Source: Ypsolopha sequella (taxonomy: Eukaryota > Arthropoda > Insecta > Lepidoptera > Ypsolophidae). Taken from it: a stretch of 64,000 bases of DNA. The stretch is taken from the NCBI GenBank assembly GCA_934047225.1, contig OW203983.1, positions 38,002,310 through 38,066,309 of the forward strand, written 5' to 3'. Positions 37,101 through 49,100 of the stretch are shown in pieces; positions within the stretch are counted from its first letter, which is position 1; the number at the start of each line of letters is the position of its first letter. Position numbers and translations under genes: made by a program. Below the pieces are notes generated by a model, which was not told the DNA's origin, did no database searches, and saw only the letters and a program-made list of their open reading frames with translations.

Positions 37101-40100
37101 CCGAATTTCTCTTATTCCCACCGGGAGGAACAAAATATTTACATATATTGGCACCATCCTAATAGAGATTTTATTTTTCGACACATTGACCCCTAAAGTA
37201 GTTGCAGACTAATTAAAAAAAAATGGGCAAGTGCGATTAAGACTCGCGTACCTAGGGTTCCGAAAACAATTTTTTTTTTGCACCTGCTTAGTGGGAAAAT
37301 TAATTCTATTTTTGTGCCAAATTTCAAGTCTTTATCTTTAACGATGCTGAAGTAATGAGGCCGTGACATACAGACGGACGGACATACAACGGAGTCTCAA
37401 CTCAGCATAAAGGTTCCTTTTGTACCCTTTAGGTACTACGGAACAATAAAAACCGTGAGTGTAACAGATGGACTGACGACGTCCTTTTTCTTTTTTTGAG
37501 AACGGAATCTTGAATTTCATCAGTTTCAAGAGAACACATGCAAGCGGGTGGAATTTGATCAGCTTGTCAATACTGTAATATCCTTCTAATAGTATGTTTA
37601 TATTTTAAGCTCAAGGTGATCAGGTAATTATATATTTGAATTATAATCAAACGTCTCTGTTCAGAAATAATTATCTCCGTTTTGATTGGCCGCACTACAC
37701 AGGCCTGCTTTGTTTTAGGTATGTGTGTAAGTAAATATCTCTGCTTTCACTTACCGCACTACTCAGAACTACTGTTTATAGGGTTCCGTACCTCAAAAAG
37801 AAAAAACTGAACCCTTATAGGATCGCTTTGTTGTCCGTCTGTCACGAGCAGTCGAGGCTCTTTTTCTCGAGCCCCGTTAGAGATATCAAGTTGAAACTAA
37901 TACCTACTATAAAATTCTACGGCCCAATAGTTCTGTTATAAATCAGGCTTCCAACTAGGGTTGCCAACATTTTTTAGAAGAAATAAAGTATATCTGATTT
38001 CAGGGAAGGTAACTAAAAAGTACGGTCCTTTAAAGAAGAGTATCCTTTATTCAAGGGGGCTCAAATTTTTTTTGATAAATATATCAAGGCAGCGGACGGT
38101 AGGAACTAGGAAGGCCAGGCTTGAAATCCTTTTGTGAAACTGTATTTTTTGTGTTCTTTGCACTAACAAACGCACAACTCATACACTTTCCCTCAGATTT
38201 CTTTACGGCTGCGTATTCGCTGGCTGGTATTTTCAACTTTACGTAAAAATTAAAATTAAGTATTTTCACGTACTTTATTGGTATTCAAAAGTATAAAGTA
38301 CAGATACCCAAAATAACGTAAGATACTTTATTTTAAAGTACGGTTGGCAACCCTACTTCCAACTCAAAGCGAAAGAAATGTATTGCCCTTTACGTAGTCA
38401 ATTCATACAAATTAGCTCACCATGAATCTGTAGGGTACTTCCAGGTGACTTAGAAACTTGAAATTCCGTTCACAAAATTACCTATAATATTATTCAAGAA
38501 GAAATACAGGTCCAACTAAATTAGACTTCCTAGATACATAGAGTTTAATAGATCGTAAGTGTCAAGTTGCACTTAATAACGGTTCGTGAAATATGTTTGT
38601 GTTTTAAACGGTATGTACGGGAACCCTGAGGACACGAGTCCTACTCGCACTTGACCTTTTTTAGATAATAATGTATGTCTTTGAACTGTCGTGTCATACA
38701 TTATTTTCTGAGGTAAAGAAACGTTGCACACTGATTGATATACCTTATAGCAGTGGTGCCCATACTTTTTTCTATGAAGATCTATCTACCAAAAATATAT
38801 GACTTGGAGATCGACTCTTGTACAAAAAGTTTTCATTCCTCAAAAATTATCAGTAAGATATTTTTATAAATAAAACTAAATTAAATGCAATATTTTTCAT
38901 TTTTTACTCATGCAAAAATAGCAAAATTTTCACATCATCGTGATGTCGAAGTCAGTCGAAGCATGACACTACTGGTCTTCTGCAAAATTTTCATTTGTGA
39001 GACGAGTACGATATTTGGATTTGATTATTTTCATTTGAGAGAACGCAGACTCGCATAGGTATGTCGATGCGAAAGATTTTCGGCGATCGACCTAAAGGCC
39101 TCTGGTGATCGACCGGTCGATCGCGATAGACCATTTGGGCACCACTTGCCTTATAGATACGTTATGAGACTTGGGCTCGGCTTTGAAGTTGGAAAGTGGA
39201 CGTGACGTACGAGTGATTGCAGAAAGTTGTTATGACGAGTATATAGGTACATACATATGTACATAACCTCAGACTAAATAAAAATTCAAGACGGAGCGCT
39301 GTCAACATTGAAGTGATAGACCGAATGTTTATCGTGGGTAACTATGTCTCATTGAGTACCAGCATTAGACAGTTACTGTGAGAAGAACGACAAAAAGTTA
39401 CAGCCAGGCTAACTCGCGGCAGTAAATGTTTTTCTAGCTATACTAATTGGAAGCTATCGTATGAACAAAGTTTGATGCTGGTACTACGTGAGATATTTTG
39501 ACATGCAAAAAGTAACCTGCCAAGTTTCGCCAAGGTCTGCCGGCTTTTTTAGAAGTAACCTACCTTTTGTAGTAAACTACAAAAAATAATGGATCTCTCA
39601 TCTCCGAAACGAATGGCCCAAAAATTATGCAAAATAAATAAATTCCAGTGACATCTAGGATTCATACAAATGACCATATCAATACCGTCACCAATAAAAA
39701 TTTACCAGGGCTAGATAACCTTTACGAACATTTAACGTATTTCAAAAATAAGAAATAGGCTTACAGATGAAAAAAAACACGTTAAATATCACAGGGGCTC
39801 TACCGCGTAATTCTCATTTGTATCAACTTCAAGCAAACGCATGCGAAATTCAACGCGTGCAAAAGAGATGGCATATTAGGCGGGCGTCGTCGCACGCACG
39901 ACAAATTTCAATCTCAAGTTGATGTTGATGAAAATGAGAATTACGCGGTAGACCCACTGGACTGGATTTAGCGATAATGAGAATGATTTTATAATCCATG
40001 CGAATTATACAATATATATTTTTAAATAATTATTAATATGATTACAGAGAATTTCGGCAGAGAATGAAATCTTACTTGATTTGGTTGATGAATTCCCGTT

Positions 40101-43100
40101 GGATTTTGTTTTAATTGAAAAACCTGTTTATTCTCAGCTAGCAAAACACACTGTTAACCCGAATAGAAGGGCATAGAAGTTGCCTGGGGGACGTTAGCGT
40201 TGCAGCCATCTGTCCATCATCATCGTCAATTGGATAACAAGCAACAAGCTTGGAAGTGATGTCCACAAAATGCGTTAGCAACGTCGAGTCAAAACGAGAA
40301 CTCAGGAACCTAACAATTAGTTTTTTTTAATCAAACAAGTTAATGCATATTACTCAGTAACATATACATACTTTAGTATAAATAATGAAGAAAACCAACC
40401 AAAGTAATAAACGTTTTAAAAACATTAAATTAACATTATATCATTGCAGTATAGAAACGCAGAAAGAAAAGTAAATCTGGATGTGAGGAGCTCTGAACTC
40501 CTCAGAGCTCCTCTCATCCAGATTCACTTTTCTTTCTGCGTTTCTATACTGCAATGATATAATGTTAATTTATATTTCCTTGCGATGGATAAATCGCCAA
40601 GTGTTAAAACATAGAAACTTATTTCTGTCATAGTTTAAAAACATTAGTTATGGTGTACATACGTACCATGGACTACGTACTCACAACCCTTTTAAAATAT
40701 TTCATGCCACGCGCGACTTAATCACCTTTAGTATGTGTAGTGATAGTGTAGATCCCTGTACTGATTGATACCACATTTTACTTTCAAAGATGACTGCCTC
40801 TTAATTACAGATAACATATTAAATATAATTACATTATTATGATAAGAAATTATTAATTTGAGAGGTTGAAGATTACAGACCGGTCGGATAAGTAAGTCTT
40901 CGCCCACGACGCTACAGGGGCGCAGGGGCTGGCTTATATTGCATTGAGAGAGTGTGTTAGAGAGAGTGAGAGATACATATAATACTCTCTCTATCATGAA
41001 GCCGCGCCTCATCCCTGCGTCTCTGTTTACGTAGCTGGTTTGCGTCAATGTTAACATGAAATGTTACGACATGTTTATATAACATAACAAACAATAAGTA
41101 ATAAAACTTCGGTGAACATGACTAGATCATGGCGAAGTATTTTTCTCAAACTGATTTGGCATTTTTTTGGTCCAGATAGAATATCTATTTACCTCTACTT
41201 ATCTTTATTCCTCCTTCGTCTATACAAAATTTGCATTAGATAAATCACAAGATTAGATAAGATATAAATTCGCTTGGTACCAATTTTAATTCAGTTCGCT
41301 TCGAAGACATTGCCTGCAATGTTCATTGCAAATTCGCTACACCGTGTCCGAAAGAGTTCCTTCAATGATAACAATGTTCATATTATGTATCGCACAAAGC
41401 AAGAGTTCATTCGCTCACCTTATGATAAAACGTTAAGGGGCATATATATCCAATTGTCAGAAAGTCGAGGAATACATACCCTGGAGAGGGGAGCGCACCT
41501 CGCACAAGCCAGGCCAGCCGGGGGTCTGCGCGGGGGCTGCGGGGCAGGGATCACTGGACCTTCCTTCACTCGGTACAAGGAGGTGGCTCGGGCCTGCAGG
41601 AAAAGAAGAATCAATGGTTTGTTATTTATACAAACATTGCCACCTCATACCTTACGTCTCACCGAATGGATTGCTCTTTGCCAAGGATCCTGATTAGTAT
41701 CTTTCATACAGTTCTCGTAAACCAAGAAGGCGGCTGTGAAATATGCTGTCAGCTTACGTACCCTTCTTCCTCGACATTCCGAGAATGTGCAACTGCGATC
41801 TGTTACTTCGTACGTATAGCTTAAGCAACGAATAATTTGTGGATGGAAAAGTCGAAAGCAGGATCTTTAACTTAGGAACTTTGTTTGGACTAGTTAGGAG
41901 ATAAACATGCTAAAAGTCCTTGCCCCTCCGAGTCGAGCCCGAGGAGGGGGGGCACAAAGAAGATCCCGTTTTTTGGTTTTTTGCTTACATCTCGAAAACC
42001 GTGCATTGTATGAAATTTTGTTTTACTACATAATGAAAGTTGATAAAATTTTCTACAACTTTAGCTTTCACACTTTTTATCTATCTCCAATCTTTGCCTA
42101 GCTATGAGCTTCGAAAAATGGTCGAATTTCAAAGCCTTTTTCACGTCAACCACGTTGGATTTTAAAATCGTTGTTGTTTTCGTAATCAGCGACCCGATAA
42201 ACCATTCAAACGATACCCATGTTGATTTTCAAAAGTTTTTACCCCATTTCCCCCTTTTAGGGGTTGAATTATGAAAAAACTTGAAACACATTTATAGATA
42301 AGAGTACTCCTGTGAAGTCTCGAATAAAATAGTCTAACTAATCTTGTTTCCCCATACAAACTTTGGACACCCATCTCACCCCCTTAGGGGGTGTGTTTTG
42401 AAAAATCCTTTCTTAGTGGACGCCTTCACTATATAAGGTATCTATATGCAAATTTTCAAGTCTATAGAACCAGCTGTTGTTGAGATGTAAGCAAAAAACC
42501 AAAAAACGGGATCTTCTTTGTGCCCCCCCCTCCCCCCCTCGGGCTCGACTCGGAGGGATAAGGACTTTTAGTATGTTTATTTCCTAACTAGTCCAAACAA
42601 AGTTCTTAAGTCAAAGACCCTGCTTTCGACTTTTCCATCCACATACCCTTAGAGAGCACTCATTTCTCAGGCTAGTATGTATTCAGTGCCGCTTTCTCGG
42701 TTGCCACGAATAGTATAGGTAGGTACAAGCTGTACCGTACAACACTATTATTTAGATATGTACATACATACTCGACAACCTCGTCTACGTCTTTTCATCT
42801 GTATGATGGTTTTTATTAAAAGTTTCTTCGAGTGTATTAGAATATTTCATATTTCGAAGTAACATTTAAGTAATATTTAAGTAATTATCAAGTTATATTC
42901 TATTATACGTGTTAAACAATGATTATAAAGATAAATTCCGGTTACGTTTTCAACATCCAATATATGGGTAATATACTAACAAATATATTACAACAGCGTA
43001 GTAAAATTATATTTAAAATGTAAATTACATTAATCAGTACATTAATAATTAATCAGTATGTTAATAAATATGCTATATTTTGCTTTTAAGCTTTATTTAT

Positions 43101-46100
43101 TTCTTTTCTTTATTTATTAATATTAAATTTTAATTATTAATATAATATTAATAATTAAAATAATTAATATTTTCGGCCCACGATATAGGCTGATGACGGC
43201 CTCATATCGTGGGCCGAAATATATCTAACAAAAACCTATTTCTTTTGTTTTAATATTAATAAATAAACAAAAGAAATACATTAATAGGTAGATATTTTAG
43301 GGACTTATAAAAGGTCCAAGAACCCGTACGTTCGTTTGAGTATTTACTTGGAACCTGTTTGTTAAAGTGGTAAAGGCGTTGACATAGCTTAGTAACCGAG
43401 CCCAAATTGACTAGAATTTATTTCCATAAATAACAGACAGGAAAATTTCAGTTTAATCTATTAATTTCTCACCCAGCGCTAATCCCTTTAGTTAGATACA
43501 TAATTTTAAACTAATTTGCAGATTGTATAACAAAACTTGTTAGGTACCTACTCTTAATTGTTGCGATAAAATTCCTAGCTAATTTCTGTAATACTTTAAA
43601 TAATTTGGCCACAACACACTTCATGAAATACACAGAAAATTGTAATAAATTTCTTAGTATATAATCTAGGGTTTTGTTTTTGGAAAACATTTTTGGATAC
43701 ATTAATCTCGATAGAAATATTTATTTAAAATATGTAAGTACACAGACACTCTTTTTCTCCCCTTTTGTTAAATAGGAATCAAGTAGCAAACTCAAACATA
43801 TTTTATTATGGGAGACCCCACAGATATATTATTTTCATTTAATTTTAACGACTTTTTCACTTACAATACTGTCCGTGTAGGTCAGGGATGGGGAAACTAC
43901 GGCCCGCGGGCCATCTCCGGCCCCCGGAGCGTTGAAATCCGGCCAGCGACCATCAAACAAAAATCAAGTGAAGTTTTCGTATTGTTAGAAATTTCGCAGC
44001 TAACTTGAAAGTTTAATTTAATTGCAATTTCTTCCTTATTTCAATAGTTATTTTGTAATATTGCACAATAAATTAGTGTTTCAGAAAATACCATACTAAT
44101 ATTTTTATTTCAGTAAATAATATAGCTAAAAATGCAACAACTTGGCCCGCCTTATATTTCGTGAGTAAATATTGGCACGTTAAGGAAAAAGATTCCCCAT
44201 CCCTGGCTTGGTACTTTCCATTAATGGCAATCAGAAGCCCGTAACGCATTGCGGGGTGCGATAATTAGATTCGGAGATATTACAGTTTGGGGTCGCCTAC
44301 AACTCGTGTTGTGTTCACTGAAACTTTATTTTGTGACATTGCTTTGAAATTAATGATAAGAGTAATAGCGCACAGCAAGCCCAGGCTCCATCAGCTTATA
44401 TGTATGCACTAGAAAAGCAAAGGACAGGAAGGGCAGAGAGAGATGTGTCAAGTGCACCAAAAATAAATACGTCTAGATTTAAGATTTTTGTGTGCTTTTT
44501 TTCTCTGAAACGTTATTCAAATATCCAGAGAAACATGTCACCTAACCTAATAAATGATAAAGTTTAATATTTTTCTACACATCGTACTTTTTATTTGGGG
44601 TCTCCCGGAATTCGGGGCCCGTTTTATAGTTAGTTTAAGTAAATTTAGATGTTGTGGTTATAGGGTTAACAATATCTAAATTTAGGAATTTCGAAATTTT
44701 GCTATTTTTATATGAAAATAATAAGCATACTTTTTTATTCGACTTGAATCTACCCCTCTCGCACTGCGCATTTTCTCGCTTGGAGTGCGAGGGACAAAAA
44801 TAAAATTCACATAGCCTCTTAATGGTGTCAATTCGGCGTAATACGGCTTGACTTATTTGAAAGGACTAACCTTATTTTAAGCGTCCTGTCTTTTTCTTTC
44901 ATTATCGAAAAGACAAGGAGATAACGCTTAAAGCTCATAGACGGAATGAGTTCCAGACCTGAAAATTTGATATTTTGTATAGAATACAGACACTCGAAAC
45001 CGAATATTAGCATTTTTTCATTGTTATATCGTTTCAGCTCTACCTATATATTAATGAAAACAGGCCAAGTGAAAGTAGGTCCCGTGCCCTGGTGTTTCAG
45101 TAGCATACAAATAAGATAGTAAACCTGAATAAAATTTTGATAAAAGTCACAAACTATATTTTACAGTTTAACCGACAAAACATATGAAATAAAAGTAATT
45201 GGGCACTAATTACTCCTTCAATAATTAAATTTCAGTATATGTTGTTTATAGTAAATAATATACAGAAATCCCAAATTCCCAACTAGTTTAGTTTTTGATA
45301 GCCGGTTACAAAAATAATCTAAAACTGACAACTTTGATGGCCCCAATTTCATTATTTTTAATAATTAACACATATATTTATAATTAATTTATTTAATGAG
45401 CTCTAGATAATGACACGCCACGCCAAAGCAAGAAAAAAAAACTTTTTTCGTCTCCTTCTTGTTCGTTATGGGTAGTTTGCATCGTGAATCGAATTTTCCG
45501 GCTATAAGTACTCGACTCGAAACGATTTTTTTTTTGTATTTAACAAAATTCAAATAGTTTATTTTGTATATAATACACTTTTTACGAGTCAAATTTAAAC
45601 TTATAAAAATATATGTAATAAAATTATTTAACATTTTGAGGTAAGTTTAAATAGGGCTTTCTCTGACCCTTCCACGAAATTTTGCCCCAATATAAGCAAC
45701 ATGACTTTCAATATAATGAGTTCATTTAACTCCTTATTCTACAGAACTACTATAAATTGTCTCGTTATATTTTTGACAAAAGCACTATGCTTCGACCGTA
45801 ATTAGCCCTCCCTGGCCTCGTATGTAAAAGATTTCGCCCTGCGGGCTCAGACTTTTAACTTACTCGGGCAGGGAGAGCTCACTTGTTTTCAGCAATAATG
45901 TACTATTAATGTTGGCTTGTGTTTAACTGAACACCAAAATTAATAAATGACCACCATTAAAATTAGTAAATGATCACTAAATTTTAACCCCATTTTAATG
46001 TGCTAAATTGCCAAATTGATTCTTCCGGGCAGATCATATTTTTGTGAAAACTAACGACGTCGCCTCGCTCTACTCCGCTTCGCTCGGCTCTTTATTTTGT

Positions 46101-49100
46101 CTTACACAAACACACCTACACACCTCGTTTCGCTCGTCGTCGCACTTATTTTTAACCGGCATTTATTAATTTTGGTGTTCTCTATTATTTTTGTTCGAAG
46201 TGTATGGGATATCAAAGTTTATTTTGGTGGTCATTATATTTTTTTCCATTAATGTTTCAAACAGGCAGTTAAATGTAACCAACGGTGACACAAAGAGTAC
46301 ATTATTATATTGGTGACACGGCCGAACCATTACAACCGCACTATGTGTTCGGGTCACAGCGACTGATCAAAGCTGTTGATGGTGACAAGTTCGCTGGCGT
46401 ATGTATGTAGGGCCTACATACATACGCCAGCTAGGACAAAGTAACATTCCATGGCAGTGGATGGGTGGTGTTTGTTACCTGTCGCTCAGCATCCAATCTG
46501 GCGTAAACGTCAGCTTGTTGGTGCCGTTTCTTGGTGCGCACGGCCTGGCGCAGAGACGCGGTGCCGCTCGACTCTCTACCGCACCATCCTCCCACTCTCT
46601 CGCCAACGACCTCCAGCATGTCGGCCACACGGCTGGTCACAAACAAAAAAACATTATTTTAATTTTGTGTCTATTTATGATACACGCTCTAAAGTTAGCC
46701 GGCAAAACAAGACACACGAAGGCAAAGATTTCGATGCTGGGAATATTCATCATACCAAAACTAATTGTTTAAATTCAAAATCTTGTCCAAATCGTATACA
46801 ATACGAAGTTTTGAAGTTCGTGTGAAAAACGATATATTTGCAAAGGACTACAGCGAAATAGTTAAATTTAATTGTTTTCTTTTTTTCAGGGTTATTAGTA
46901 TTATTGAGCTTTGCATAGCCTGTCGGAAATATCTAGGAAATATCAAACATGAACTTATTGTAAACTTCAGCGAGTTGCGTTTCCGCCCGACAAAATATTC
47001 AGATGCTTGATCTAATCCCCTAGTCTAGTGTCTTTGGCGAAGCCGAAGGCCAACCCACGATTCAGATAAATTATTTTTTTTGAACTAAATGGGTGCAGCT
47101 TCGGGATGTATTTCTGATAAAATTGTTTTCTTGGTCTCTTGACCTTATCCCTTGATTAAGTGCATTTGACAAAACCGTAAGCATTATTGGCCTGTGATCT
47201 AACCCTCTGCTCCAGTGTCTTTGGTGAGGCCAAAGTTTAAAATCAATTGAATGTCTCTGGCCTAATAATCTCGTCTGAGAGAATTCAACAGGGTCAATTG
47301 CAGGGCTTTTTTTTCGGCTGAAATTATTTTCTTGGTATTTTATCCTAACTTCTGGTTTTGCGAGCCTTCGGTGAGATATCAAAATCTCTTTTGGGTAAAT
47401 AACCAGCTTGAACATAATAAAACCTTTTCCTCGATTCCGGGAATGAGTTTGCACGAAAGTGCAAACAGGCAGTTAAATGTAACCAACGGTGACACAAAGT
47501 GTACATTATTATATTGGTGATACGGCCGAACCATTACAACCGCACTATTTAGACACTCGACCTTTTCACTAACATGATAACTGCTCATATTCCTTCCTTG
47601 TCACAACTCTGGAAAAAACTCGTATCTCATTTTTTTTTCAAAATACGTTATAAAGTTCAATAAAATCGCAAATTTAATGTCCATTAAATCAAAATTCTTT
47701 GTTTTCTGATTTTCTGATTATTCTGATTATAAAAAATTGGCAATAAAACAGGTTTCAAATACACTTACTGTGTTTTATTAATTCTAAAATCTCATAACAG
47801 AGGTAATTTAAGTAATATTTAGAATAAACTACTCGTATCTCAAAATTATTATTTTCCGTTTAAACTATACATAATTACCTACAAATATGGTAATAATTGC
47901 AAATGATGTGTTTAGTATCATTTTGATCAAAAATATACCTTATTATTATTATTATTATAATGTAATGAAATAAATAATTTTCTAGAACATTTTTTGTTCT
48001 TCCTGATCTTGAGATACGAGTTTTTTCCAAAGTAGTGTATTAGTTGTGTCACAGCGCAAAAATATCCTAGCAAAATGTACCCTATCAAATAACATTAACA
48101 TATAACTATGTTTTTTTTTATCTTTTATTAACTGTACCGTGCGTGATGAACAAATGGCGTCTGAAAGTCTAACTTAAAAGAATCTAACCTGACACTGGTA
48201 AAAAGTGGCGCTTAAAATATCAACAGCCGCCAATAAAAAAAAAAAGTCTTTGAGATTCTCCGTTTCATAAACTATATCTATGCAAAAAATCACGGCGATC
48301 CGTTGCTTCGTGAAAGAAGAACAAACCAACAAACACACTTTCGCATACACAACATTGCCTAAATGATACGAGATAAGTAAAACTTATACTATGTTGATTA
48401 ATAATTTTACAATAAGTAATAGGGATGCACAATGACGTACGTCAATTGAGATGCATTCTATTTTATTAGAATCTTAAATTCACTAGTGACCAGTGCCACA
48501 AAGAATTTGAAAAATAACTGTCACTAATTAATTTTTTTGTCATTTAGAATTGTGTGTGAGTTGTGTGTACTTACCATAGAGGAAAACAATGGCTATCTTC
48601 TCTATGGTACTTACACTCATTTACACTTATTCGTGTCCAAAATAGAGAAAATCGAAGTTCATACAATTCTTAAATATTTTTTATTTCATTTTTTTCTATT
48701 AAATGTATATTTGAGGTACTGCAATCTAGTTTGGGAGACAATGCTCCGTCTTATTCTTCAGTAGCATATTGGTGCGCGGAGTTTAAACGCGGCAGAACCG
48801 TCTGTAACAACGAAACTCGCTCTGGGCGCCCAACTATCGCGGATAATAAAGACAACGTTAAAAAAATTCAAGCAATTGTTAAGACAGATTGACGTGTGAC
48901 TATTCGTTATTTAGCTGAAATTGTGAAGCTTTCGTTCAGACATGCCATAAAATAAAAAAAAAAATGGCCGCGCATTTGCTTCCTCAAATGTTAACAGGCT
49001 TACAAAAGAAAGCAAGAGTAAACATTTCGAAGCAAAATTAAGGAACTATTGATGAAGACCCAGCATATTTTCGACTATATTTCGTGACCGTTGATGAAAC

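Larger units (their letters stand above)
33860..41479. other. Intron sequence between listed repeats
   Basis: Left part of this block is AT-rich with no motif. At 36870-36920 there is the common insect repeat phrase AACTTCAAAAAAGGAGGAGG. 37780-37960 and 38600-38665 hold ends of 'gggttccgtac' copies. No exon recognised. Confidence 0.5.
42644..46254. other. Intron sequence between listed repeats
   Basis: Very AT-rich at 42980-43170 with overlapping AATATTAAT inverted repeats. 45800-45890 has a short pairing of CCTCCCTGGC / GGCAGGGAG type. No coding segment. Confidence 0.5.

Noticed and set aside
41274..41693. 139-codon plus-strand ORF
   Set aside because: It is the antisense of GPAT1 exon 3 extended into intron sequence.
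46401..46825. 123- and 124-codon plus-strand ORFs
   Set aside because: They are opposite-strand shadows of GPAT1 exon 2.
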